Source: Nitrososphaerota archaeon
GTDB taxonomy: Archaea; Thermoproteota; Nitrososphaeria; Nitrososphaerales; Nitrosopumilaceae
Length of the DNA: 42,294 bases
Direction: 5' to 3'
Assembly (NCBI GenBank): GCA_022564515.1
Contig: JADFLH010000007.1
Span: forward strand, 1 to 42,294
The position numbers were made by a program, and so were the translations under genes. This document shows positions 36,003-42,294 of the stretch, one piece after another. The notes beneath the pieces are model-generated. The model had not been told where the DNA came from. It did not search any database and saw nothing but the letters and a program-made list of their open reading frames with translations. Numbering within the stretch: position 1 is the first letter of the stretch; each line of letters begins with the position of its first letter.

Positions 36003-36347
36003 ATGAGAGAAAGTGTAATTATGAAAATTCATTATGGAACTGCTCTTGCTGCAGTGGCACTTGTTGCTGTTCATGTTTTGTTTAGACTCACTCAAGGGTT
36101 TGTTGATTCATTAACCTATGAAAGTGTGATTGCAAATTATAGGTTCTTACCATATGCTGGAATGTTGGAAATCATCTTGATTTTACTTTCAATTCATGGA
36201 TTTAATGGTCTAAGAGTTATCCTGCTTGAGCTCAAACAGGGCAGATCTTATGAAAAAGCAGTTTCTTATGGTTGCATAGCAGCAATGATAGCAATTATAG
36301 CATATGGTTCCAGAACTATATTCATGACAAATATGGGGATGGTCTAG
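36003..36347 (+). CDS. sdhD: Succinate dehydrogenase membrane subunit D
   Basis: 114 residues from ATG 36003 (in-frame TTG 35991 would overlap sdhC and add four). Three membrane helices; His in LVAVHVLFRLTQG and the HGFNGLRVIL motif mirror those in SdhC, showing the two are related in fold. sdhB starts directly after the stop. Confidence 0.82.
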   Translation: MRESVIMKIHYGTALAAVALVAVHVLFRLTQGFVDSLTYESVIANYRFLPYAGMLEIILILLSIHGFNGLRVILLELKQGRSYEKAVSYGCIAAMIAIIAYGSRTIFMTNMGMV

Positions 36348-37115
36348 TTGGCAACAATACTAAGCACTCCAAAAGAAAAAACAACATCTGTAATTTCACC
36401 CTCAAAAAAAGTTACTCTAAGAGTAGCAAAATACAACCCAAAGACAGATCCCAAAAAGAAATGGGTAAACTATCAAATCCCATATGAAAAATGGACTACG
36501 GTTCTAGATGTACTCTTAGAAGCTAAAAATCACCTTGATCATTCCATTGGAATTAGATATTCTTGTAGACAAGCATCTTGTGGTTCATGTGGTATGATAA
36601 TTAACGGCAAGCCAAGACTTGCATGTTTTACAAAAATTACTGAATTAGATACTACAATGGTAACAGTTGAACCAATGAAAAACTTTCCAATTATCCGCGA
36701 CTTGGTAGTTGGTTTTGACAGATTATTTAAAACTCACAAGAGAATAAAACCATATATTATTAGCGAAGATTCTGAAATAACTACAAAAACAACAGAATTA
36801 CTACAAACCCCAAAAGAAGTAAACAATTACATCCAATTTGCAAACTGTATAAAGTGTGGTCTTTGTAACTCTGCTTGCCCTACAATGGCAACTGATTCAT
36901 TATTCATTGGACCGCAAGCACTTGCACAAGCATATCGATATGTTGCAGATACAAGAGACAAAGGAAAAGACGACAGACTCAAAATTATTGATGAATCTCA
37001 TGGAATTTGGCGATGTCATTTTGCAGGTTCGTGTAGTCAAGTTTGTCCAAAAGGAGTAGATCCAGCTATGGGGATCCAGCTTCTAAGAGGATATTTGCTT
37101 GGCTTTAGAAGTTAG
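36348..37115 (+). CDS. sdhB: Succinate dehydrogenase iron-sulfur subunit
   Basis: 255 residues. The [2Fe-2S] ligands are in YSCRQASCGSCGMII...LAC, the second group CIKCGLCNSACPT, and the third CHFAGSCSQVCPKGVDP; all cysteines of a normal SdhB are present. TTG start abuts sdhD. Its stop overlaps the stop of the convergent MIP18-family gene. Carries electrons from FAD to the membrane quinone. Confidence 0.95.
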   Translation: MATILSTPKEKTTSVISPSKKVTLRVAKYNPKTDPKKKWVNYQIPYEKWTTVLDVLLEAKNHLDHSIGIRYSCRQASCGSCGMIINGKPRLACFTKITELDTTMVTVEPMKNFPIIRDLVVGFDRLFKTHKRIKPYIISEDSEITTKTTELLQTPKEVNNYIQFANCIKCGLCNSACPTMATDSLFIGPQALAQAYRYVADTRDKGKDDRLKIIDESHGIWRCHFAGSCSQVCPKGVDPAMGIQLLRGYLLGFRS

Positions 37116-37438
37116 CCACTTTGTTTTTTTGGATTTGGACTACTGTTAACCTGTTTATTTATTTGCTCAGACATAAAGTGGTTTGATACATTTACCTTAA
37201 CATCATCAATTCCATCTATTGTTAGTAAATTATCATGAACGTCTTGACAGATTTTAAATCCAAACACTGCAGGACAGAAGGGACTGGTTAAATGCAAATC
37301 AACTTTGACATTACTTCCATCAATATCCACCTCGTCAATTAACTCAAGCTCTGTAATTGTTACGTTAATTTCAGGATCTACAATTTTTGAAAGCTCATCG
37401 AAGATTTTGACTCGCGTTTGTTTAATGTCTTGAGACAT
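37112..37438 (-). CDS. MIP18/PaaD-family iron-sulfur assembly protein
   Basis: 108 residues from ATG 37438; a longer frame up to 37528 would run into argH, so I reject it. The core KIVDPEINVTITELELIDEV and HLTSPFCPAVFGF (conserved Cys) are the DUF59/MIP18 signature. Family members help deliver Fe-S clusters. Location next to sdhB, an Fe-S protein, fits such a role. Divergent from argH. Confidence 0.88.
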   Translation of the reverse strand: MSQDIKQTRVKIFDELSKIVDPEINVTITELELIDEVDIDGSNVKVDLHLTSPFCPAVFGFKICQDVHDNLLTIDGIDDVKVNVSNHFMSEQINKQVNSSPNPKKQSG

Positions 37439-37458
37439 AAACGCAAAAGCGTCTATGC

Positions 37459-37466
37459 TATATATA
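37459..37466 (+). promoter_or_regulatory. TATA box for argH
   Basis: TATATATA about 22-29 bases before ATG 37482/37488. The in-frame ATG 37455 lies upstream of the box, so it cannot be in the mRNA; the box fixes the start at 37482 or 37488 and predicts a leaderless message. Confidence 0.6.
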
Positions 37467-37487
37467 ACTATTTTAGAATCTATGGTG

Positions 37488-38951
37488 ATGTATCGTTCCA
37501 GATTAGGAAATGATCTTAATAAAATCACATTAGATTATTTATCATCAATTTCTGAAGATATTGAGATTGCATTGTATGACATACTTGGAAGTCAAGCACA
37601 TGTCATAATGCTTTATGAAAATAAAATCATAACAAAAACCGAAGTAAAAAAAATTCTTTCTGCACTAGAATCTCTAAAAAAAGAAAAATTTGATAAAAAA
37701 TCTGATGCGGAAGATATCCACGAATTAATAGAATCACTTGTCATCAAAAAGGCAGGAACTGCAAGTGGTGGGAAAATGCATACAGCGCGTTCTCGAAATG
37801 ACCAAGTATCACTTGACATACGAATGAAAATCCGAGACGATATCAATGTTTTGTGCAATTGTCTTTTAGACACAATTGAAACGCTTGTTTCACTTGCAAA
37901 ACAACATCAAAAAACCGTAATGCCACTTTATACACATTTACAACAAGCACAAGCAGGAGTTTTTTCACATTATCTTTTAGCCTATGCAGATTCTTTGTTC
38001 CGAGATGTTGATAGACTGTATGTCACATATGGTAGGGTTAATGAAAGTCCCCTTGGAGCTGGTCCAATTGGGGGAACCAGTATTCCAATAGATCGGCAAA
38101 GTACTGCAAAAATGCTTGGCTTTAAGGGAATTGTTGAAAACTCAATTGATGCAACAAGCACAAGAGATTTTGTAATAGAATATGTGTCTGCAGTGGCGAT
38201 TCTTATGACTAATCTTAGCAAGATTGCTGAAGATTTTGTAATTTGGTCAACATCAGAATTTTCCTTCATTGAACTTTCAGATGAGATTTCCTCTCCTTCT
38301 AGTGTAATGCCTCAAAAGAAAAACCCAGATATTCTTGAGCTAACTAGAGGTAAGACATCTGAGGTTATTGGACATCTTATGGCAATTTTGGCAACTGTAA
38401 AGGGGCTTGCAACTGGATATGGGAGAGATTTACAGCAAATCAAGCCAGCAATTTGGTCTACCTCAAAAATCTCCATTTCTACACTGCTTGTTCTAAAACC
38501 AATGTTGCTAACGCTTCGAGTAAACGAAAAACAAATGAAAAAAGCTGCAGAAGGAAATTATTTGATTGCATTAGACGTTGCTGAGAAACTTGTTAAAAAT
38601 GGAATTCCATTTCGCACCAGTTACAAAATATTAGCTCAACTTGTTCAAAGAGCATATCGGGCAAAAAAACAACTATCAAAACTTTCCATTGCTGAAATAA
38701 AACAATTAATTAAAGAAACTAGGGTTGATCCTAAACTTGTCTCACAAATTATCCAAACAACTTCAATTTTTTCATCTCTAAAGGAAAGGAGTTCAGAGGG
38801 TTCATCAGGATATGAAGAACAAAAAAGAATGATTGGAAATAGAATTAAAAAAGTCAATGCTTATCGAACCGGAACTACAAAGCGAGATAACCAAGTAATA
38901 ACTGCTTTTGCAAATCTTTCAAAGAAGGTTAAAGTATTAATGAAAGAATAA
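37488..38951 (+). CDS. argH: Argininosuccinate lyase
   Basis: 487 residues from ATG 37488 (ATG 37482 adds two). Cleaves argininosuccinate to arginine and fumarate, last step of arginine synthesis. Starts MYRSRLGNDLNKITLDYLSS; HTARSRNDQVSLD, THLQQAQ and the superfamily signature SSVMPQKKNPDILEL are complete. No other arg gene is in the window. The fumarate formed can feed the TCA enzymes, to which the neighbouring sdh operon belongs. Confidence 0.94.
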   Translation: MYRSRLGNDLNKITLDYLSSISEDIEIALYDILGSQAHVIMLYENKIITKTEVKKILSALESLKKEKFDKKSDAEDIHELIESLVIKKAGTASGGKMHTARSRNDQVSLDIRMKIRDDINVLCNCLLDTIETLVSLAKQHQKTVMPLYTHLQQAQAGVFSHYLLAYADSLFRDVDRLYVTYGRVNESPLGAGPIGGTSIPIDRQSTAKMLGFKGIVENSIDATSTRDFVIEYVSAVAILMTNLSKIAEDFVIWSTSEFSFIELSDEISSPSSVMPQKKNPDILELTRGKTSEVIGHLMAILATVKGLATGYGRDLQQIKPAIWSTSKISISTLLVLKPMLLTLRVNEKQMKKAAEGNYLIALDVAEKLVKNGIPFRTSYKILAQLVQRAYRAKKQLSKLSIAEIKQLIKETRVDPKLVSQIIQTTSIFSSLKERSSEGSSGYEEQKRMIGNRIKKVNAYRTGTTKRDNQVITAFANLSKKVKVLMKE

Positions 38952-39000
38952 ATGGTCTTGTGGACCTAGTTCGTTTTTGGTCTAATTTTGGACGCACTTG

Positions 39001-39019
39001 AGTTCATATCAAATGTTAA
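39001..39019 (+). repeat. Dispersed motif copy 1 (degenerate)
   Basis: AGTTCATATCAAATGTTAA, two mismatches to copy 4 (AGTTCGTATCAAATGTAAA). Downstream of argH. Confidence 0.5.
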
Positions 39020-39108
39020 TTAATGAAGATGTTTGTGAAATATAACAATTATAATTTAAAAATAGGATAGCAATCTTCCAACCAGATGATGATCCTATGA
39101 TCCTCATC

Positions 39109-39140
39109 CACTGATCCGGTTTAAGATCATCAGTGTTTTT
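39109..39140 (+). terminator. Hairpin plus T-run downstream of argH
   Basis: CACTGAT, 13-base loop, ATCAGTG, then TTTTT at 39136-39140. It lies about 160 bp past the argH stop. Archaeal ends usually depend on the T-run, so terminator is plausible but not proven. Confidence 0.4.
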
Positions 39141-39292
39141 AAGTCAATTACTACCCAAATAATACCTCAACTAATGGAATAAAAACATCATTTTAAATTT
39201 CTTAACATTTGTTCATTATTAGCTTCCTTTAAAAAACAATTTTACAAAATTAGGATTTTGTATTTTATAGAATTAAAACCAATTTTATTTGA

Positions 39293-39433
39293 ATGAAGTC
39301 ACAGGCAATCGAAGACTATGCCAAGTGTAAATATTGTGATAATCCTTTTTTTCACTGTCACTGCAAGTGCCCATACTGTGATGAAAGAGACAAATGTGAA
39401 TGTGCCTTGTTTGAGGCAGCTACTGGCGCTTGA
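39293..39433 (+). CDS. Cysteine-rich mini metal-binding protein, 46 residues
   Basis: Starts MKSQAIEDYAKCKYCDNPFF and continues with HCHCKCPYCDERDKCEC, giving eight Cys (12, 15, 22, 24, 26, 29, 35, 37) and two His in a 26-residue stretch. The density suits one or two metal ions, zinc or Fe-S. A TATA-like TTTTATAG element lies near 39264-39271. Its stop overlaps a copy of the 19-bp repeat. Function unknown. Confidence 0.65.
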   Translation: MKSQAIEDYAKCKYCDNPFFHCHCKCPYCDERDKCECALFEAATGA

Positions 39434-39434
39434 C

Positions 39435-39453
39435 AGTTTGTATCAAATGTAAA
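39435..39453 (+). repeat. Dispersed motif copy 2
   Basis: AGTTTGTATCAAATGTAAA, directly after the stop of the Cys-rich protein and 87 bp before the methyltransferase start. Confidence 0.7.
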
Positions 39454-39539
39454 AGAAAAAAGGGTCAGTGTCTGTGAATTGAACCTACTACCATAAAGGC
39501 TCAAATTGACAAGTTTCGTAGGTTACAAATTGAAAAAAG

Positions 39540-40388
39540 TTGAAGAAAAAATTTGATTATAATGCATATAAAAAAAACATAATTAACATTTGGAATGAAG
39601 TAGCTCCAAGATACCACAAAAGATTTGCTCAAAAAGACATAGGTCCATTCCAAAGTACATCAAAACTTGTAGAATTTGCAAAAATTAAGCCAGGTGATAA
39701 GGTTTTGGACATAGCATGTGGCACGGGTGCTGTTACCAAAAAAATCTTAAAAAAAGTTGGATTGTCAGGAATGGTAATAGGAACAGATGTGTCTTTTAAT
39801 GCCATAAAAATTGCCAAAAAATGGAATGTACATAAAAATAATTTGGATTTTCTTGTAGCAGATGCTGAAAATACTTTTTTTCAGAAAAAATTTGATATAA
39901 TAACCTGCCAATATGGACTTTTTTTCTTTCCAAATGCTTCAAAAGTTTTAATGAATTTAAAAAAATGTTTAAAAAAAAATGGTGTCCTTGCTATTTCTGT
40001 ACATGGGGATAAAGACACTGTACCTTTTTTTAGCACCATTCTAGAAGCAATTAAAAAATTTATTCCCGATTTCATTCCACCTGGTACTCCAACTTTTGAT
40101 CGTTTTGGTAACAAACAAGCCTTAAGAAAAGTAGTATCTGCTGCCAAATTTAAAAAAATAAAAGTAAAAGAATATGTTTTCACATATAATATAGATTCGT
40201 TTTCAGATTTCTGGAATAATTACTTACGATACGTTGCAAAACCTGTTAAAGTAAAACTAAATACATTATCCCCAACAGAAATGAAAAAAGTTAAGGAGTT
40301 AGCTAGAAAGAATACTTTAAGGTATACTGACAATGGAAAGATCGTTTTCCCATGGAAAGTATTGATTCTTACTGCATCAAAAACATGA
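39540..40388 (+). CDS. Class I SAM-dependent methyltransferase (UbiE-like)
   Basis: 282 residues. SAM-binding motif VLDIACGTGAVTKKIL near residue 55, followed by VIGTDVSFNAIKIAKKW, VADAENTFF and FDIITCQYGLFFFPNASKVL. TTG start at 39540. The layout is that of UbiE/Coq5-type enzymes, which methylate quinones or other small lipids; the substrate is unknown. Flanked by repeat copies 2 and 3. Confidence 0.85.
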   Translation: MKKKFDYNAYKKNIINIWNEVAPRYHKRFAQKDIGPFQSTSKLVEFAKIKPGDKVLDIACGTGAVTKKILKKVGLSGMVIGTDVSFNAIKIAKKWNVHKNNLDFLVADAENTFFQKKFDIITCQYGLFFFPNASKVLMNLKKCLKKNGVLAISVHGDKDTVPFFSTILEAIKKFIPDFIPPGTPTFDRFGNKQALRKVVSAAKFKKIKVKEYVFTYNIDSFSDFWNNYLRYVAKPVKVKLNTLSPTEMKKVKELARKNTLRYTDNGKIVFPWKVLILTASKT

Positions 40389-40466
40389 TCTATTTCATAT
40401 AGTGCTCATGTTTTTTTGAATCCGATCAAAACCATATTATTTCTGGATTCATTTGACTTCGTTTAC

Positions 40467-40485
40467 AGTTTGCATCAAATGTGAA
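40467..40485 (+). repeat. Dispersed motif copy 3
   Basis: AGTTTGCATCAAATGTGAA. It overlaps the last codons and stop of the minus-strand exported protein (stop at 40475). Confidence 0.65.
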
Positions 40486-40804
40486 TTTCAAAACTAGTAG
40501 CAGCTGTGTGGATATTATCAGTTGCTAGCACATCATATTTTCCTGGGCTAAGATAATTAATAATTAAGGGCATAAAGAGATCTCCCCTGTCGGTTGTTTG
40601 GGTTAAGAGATCTACTATCAAGAGGTCATCTTGGTATATTACAATCTCTACATTATGTAAGCGATGAAAGCCTTCTCCTCGAAACACTATCATATCCCAA
40701 ATGTACACCGAAGTAATTTCTGTATCAATTGAGGCTGCCTCTGCAAGAATAACACTTGAGCTAAGAATTATCAATCCAAAGACAAAAAATAGAAATTTTA
40801 TCAT
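40475..40804 (-). CDS. Small exported protein of unknown function
   Basis: 109 residues with a clear signal peptide (MIKFLFFVFGLIILSSSVIL then AEAAS). The mature part is beta-rich (VYIWDMIVFRGEGFHRLHNVEIVIYQ, then YLSPGKYDVLATDN), like an Ig/IPT-type surface domain. No cysteine. Minus strand, with repeat copies 3 and 4 at its two ends. Confidence 0.6.
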   Translation of the reverse strand: MIKFLFFVFGLIILSSSVILAEAASIDTEITSVYIWDMIVFRGEGFHRLHNVEIVIYQDDLLIVDLLTQTTDRGDLFMPLIINYLSPGKYDVLATDNIHTAATSFEIHI

Positions 40805-40844
40805 ACAATTTTTTCTTTGAATCCCATTTATGAGTTTGTTCCTT

Positions 40845-40864
40845 GTTAACAGTTCGTATCAAAT
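40845..40864 (+). repeat. Left arm of a perfect 20-bp inverted repeat (includes dispersed motif copy 4)
   Basis: GTTAACAGTTCGTATCAAAT. Its exact reverse complement lies at 42105-42124, across 1240 bp that contain the ZnuA-like gene. The motif copy itself extends to 40869 (AAATGTAAA). Confidence 0.85.
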
Positions 40865-40910
40865 GTAAACATCGAATTCACCGAGCCCCCGCAATTCTTG
40901 GTCAAAATCA

Positions 40911-40955
40911 AGACCCAATCAGAATAAAAAATATTTTTTTAAAAAAATTGGGTCT
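40911..40955. repeat. 9-bp perfect stem with AT-rich interior, in the gap before the ZnuA-like gene
   Basis: AGACCCAAT (40911-40919) and ATTGGGTCT (40947-40955), with a 27-base interior that contains a self-complementary A/T run. It sits in the 329-bp gap 40805-41133, which has no gene. Could be a hairpin end, a regulator site or a small RNA structure. Confidence 0.55.
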
Positions 40956-41044
40956 AAAATAAAACCAACTTGTGATCAAATAGGTTCAACGGGTCTGGTG
41001 GGATTCTTGGCAAAAATGAAACGTGTCTTTTCGTTTTATGCCTA

Positions 41045-41061
41045 CATAATCTTACTATGAT
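41045..41061 (+). repeat. 17-bp direct repeat, copy A
   Basis: CATAATCTTACTATGAT, repeated exactly at 42143-42159. Copy A is upstream of the ZnuA-like gene. Confidence 0.75.
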
Positions 41062-41133
41062 CATCCATCTTGAAATTTTATCTTTACACCTGTAATGATT
41101 TTGAAATAAATATGTCACTTAGTAGATGAGAGT

Positions 41134-42078
41134 ATGGTTAATCAAACTAAGATGGGAATAATTGCAATCATAGCGGTTATCCCACTTGCTTCTTTTGCTG
41201 TATGGAATACAGATCAACCAGTTGAATCATTTGAATCTGATTCAAAAACACAAGAAATCAACGTGTTAGCTTCATTCTATCCCATAGAAGAATTTACAAA
41301 AAAAGTTGGTAAAGATAAAGTAAACGTTTCATTATTGGTCAACCCTGGTGTCGAGCCTCATGACTGGCAGCCAAGCATAAAGGATATTCAAAGAATGCAA
41401 AAATCTGATTTGATCATAATTAACGGTCTTGGAATCGAAAATTGGGCAGATGATATTGGCACAATCAATCCAGATGTAACAGTTGTTGATACTAGTTATG
41501 GTATTGCCACGATTAAAGTTAATCCAGAAAGTAATTTGGACATCTTTGGTAATGAGCCCACAGAATTTACAACTGACCCACACATTTGGCTTAACCCAAT
41601 TACGATAAAGGTACAGGTACAAAACATCGCAGATGCACTAATCGAATTAGATCCCGAAAATGGAAATTATTATCAAAAAAACGCAGATTCCTACAAACTT
41701 GAACTTGATATTTTAGATGAGAAAATCAGAGAAGAATTATCAAAATGTAATAAAGATTTTTTTGCATTTCATAATGCTTTCGCATATTTTGCGCTGGAAT
41801 ATGGATTGAATCAACACACTGTCTTAAAATCTATAGATCCTTTTGAGGACCCTAGTCCAAAAGACATACAGAAAGTGATTGATTTAGCAAAAACATTAGA
41901 GACTAGTGTGATCTTCACCGAAGAGTTTGTAAATCGAAAAGTATCGCAAGTAATTGCCGATGAAATTGGGAGCAAAGTGCTTGTTCTTTCTCCATTGGAA
42001 TTTGGTGATGAGAACGGAACTTTCTTGGAAAGAATGGAACAAAATCTTGATAATTTGAAAGTGGCTCTGTGTAATTAA
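41134..42078 (+). CDS. ZnuA-like metal ABC transporter substrate-binding protein
   Basis: 314 residues. An N-terminal membrane anchor (MGIIAIIAVIPLASFAVW) is followed by the cluster A-I binding fold. Metal ligands are visible as His in VEPHDWQPS, His in TDPHIWLNP, His in AFHNAFAYFA, and an acid in FTEEFVNRK near the C-terminus, as in ZnuA/MntC-type receptors for Zn or Mn. No His-rich loop is present. AAATAAATAT at 41104-41113 is a TATA-like element that would give a nearly leaderless mRNA. No permease or ATPase gene follows; the next gene is on the other strand. It is flanked by the 20-bp inverted repeat. Confidence 0.88.
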   Translation: MVNQTKMGIIAIIAVIPLASFAVWNTDQPVESFESDSKTQEINVLASFYPIEEFTKKVGKDKVNVSLLVNPGVEPHDWQPSIKDIQRMQKSDLIIINGLGIENWADDIGTINPDVTVVDTSYGIATIKVNPESNLDIFGNEPTEFTTDPHIWLNPITIKVQVQNIADALIELDPENGNYYQKNADSYKLELDILDEKIREELSKCNKDFFAFHNAFAYFALEYGLNQHTVLKSIDPFEDPSPKDIQKVIDLAKTLETSVIFTEEFVNRKVSQVIADEIGSKVLVLSPLEFGDENGTFLERMEQNLDNLKVALCN

Positions 42079-42100
42079 ACATCTATTATTTTACCATGAA

Positions 42101-42124
42101 TTAGATTTGATACGAACTGTTAAC
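42101..42124 (-). repeat. Right arm of the 20-bp inverted repeat (dispersed motif copy 5)
   Basis: ATTTGATACGAACTGTTAAC at 42105-42124, exact reverse complement of 40845-40864. The motif copy on the minus strand spans 42101-42118. Confidence 0.85.
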
Positions 42125-42142
42125 CTATACAGGATTATCCGG

Positions 42143-42159
42143 CATAATCTTACTATGAT
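42143..42159 (+). repeat. 17-bp direct repeat, copy B
   Basis: CATAATCTTACTATGAT, identical to 41045-41061. Lies 18 bp right of the 20-bp repeat arm in the gap after the ZnuA-like gene. Confidence 0.75.
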
Positions 42160-42242
42160 TACCCAGAGGGCTTTGAACTAAAACAACAAGACCCTATGAC
42201 GGCCTAAATTACTTCTAATTTTGGTTCAAGCCTCTAATGATG

Positions 42243-42294
42243 TTATTCGTTTAATTTTTTATCAAGTTTCTCTTGAGATTCTTTGAATTCTTGA
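42243..42294 (-). CDS. C-terminal end of a coiled-coil-like gene, cut by the window edge
   Basis: The minus strand reads QEFKESQEKLDKKLNE and then a TAA stop (complement of 42243-42245). The Lys/Glu-rich heptad pattern looks like the end of a coiled coil. The start lies beyond the window. It converges with the ZnuA-like gene. Confidence 0.45.
   Translation of the reverse strand, partial: QEFKESQEKLDKKLNE

Larger units (their letters stand above)
38952..39292. other. Gene-free gap with hairpins
   Basis: No coding frame of note. At 39085-39108 an imperfect palindrome occurs, GATGATGATCC/TATGATCCTCATC. At 39109-39135 a 7-bp hairpin, CACTGAT...ATCAGTG with a 13-base loop, is followed by TTTTT, like a terminator. 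At 39001-39019 lies a degenerate copy of the repeat described below. The last part (39245-39290) is an AT-rich promoter-like stretch. Confidence 0.5.

Noticed and set aside
37439-37528. N-terminal extension of the MIP18-family gene
   Set aside because: It would overlap argH and its promoter; the family core starts after ATG 37438.
39461-39530. tRNA-like string on the minus strand (GGTTCAATTC and a 7-bp AACCTAC/GTAGGTT pair)
   Set aside because: T-stem and acceptor do not pair; no convincing anticodon arm.

Overview
The window reads as a piece of an ammonia-oxidising archaeon genome (Nitrososphaeria/Thaumarchaeota, Nitrosopumilus-like). The DNA is AT-rich and genes are tightly packed, many with TTG or GTG starts. 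The gene set is archaeal: TFE, Alba, aTrm56, Nep1, RNase P Rnp4, eS19, PDCD5, NAC, GTP cyclohydrolase III, and several small zinc proteins that I recognise as conserved in this group. No phage, insertion sequence, rRNA or CRISPR array is visible.

Layout. 1-4000: rhomboid protease, tautomerase, nitrilase-family hydrolase, zinc-finger protein, thiolase with its DUF35 partner, and a mini zinc ribbon. 4056-9084: a large regulator-like protein (winged helix, ATP-cone, cysteine-less NrdD-like body, zinc ribbon) directly upstream of the adenosylcobalamin-dependent ribonucleotide reductase nrdJ. 9131-12167: glycosidase-like membrane protein, then an RNA/ribosome group (nep1, tRNA-Gly, rnp4, rps19e, pdcd5). 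12211-14155: zinc-less MDR reductase plus CitE-like lyase. 14283-18615: riboflavin cluster ribC-ribB-ribH-arfA-amidohydrolase-arfC. 19181-22871 (minus strand): phoU-like, hflX, trm56, tfe and a small conserved protein. 22962-27120: PUA protein, NAC, coiled-coil protein, RuvC-fold protein, zinc ribbon, possible PAC3/4-like chaperone, UbiD-like decarboxylase. 27188-33757: a 19-residue-repeat protein, PAC2 protein, nucleotidyltransferase, tRNA-Pro, ferredoxin-NADP reductase-like protein, tRNA-Ala, HEAT protein, Alba, PEP-mutase/ICL family enzyme, endonuclease V and a PadR regulator. 33855-37115: sdhACDB. 37112-38951: MIP18-family protein and argH. 38952-42294: a looser region with a Cys-rich mini protein, a methyltransferase, an exported protein, a ZnuA-like metal-binding protein, and a family of short repeats found only here.

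Most interesting points. (1) The NrdD-like protein has lost its catalytic cysteines and glycyl-radical motif, gained a DNA-binding domain, and sits next to nrdJ with a perfect 19-bp palindrome between them: a candidate nucleotide-sensing repressor unlike NrdR. (2) An HxxE-type amidohydrolase is locked by overlaps between arfA and arfC, making it a candidate for the unassigned deaminase (or the formamide hydrolase) of archaeal riboflavin synthesis. (3) Two abutting 12-bp palindromes lie at the padR/sdhA divergent junction. (4) A perfect 20-bp inverted repeat flanks the ZnuA-like gene and belongs to a five-copy motif family within 3.1 kb.
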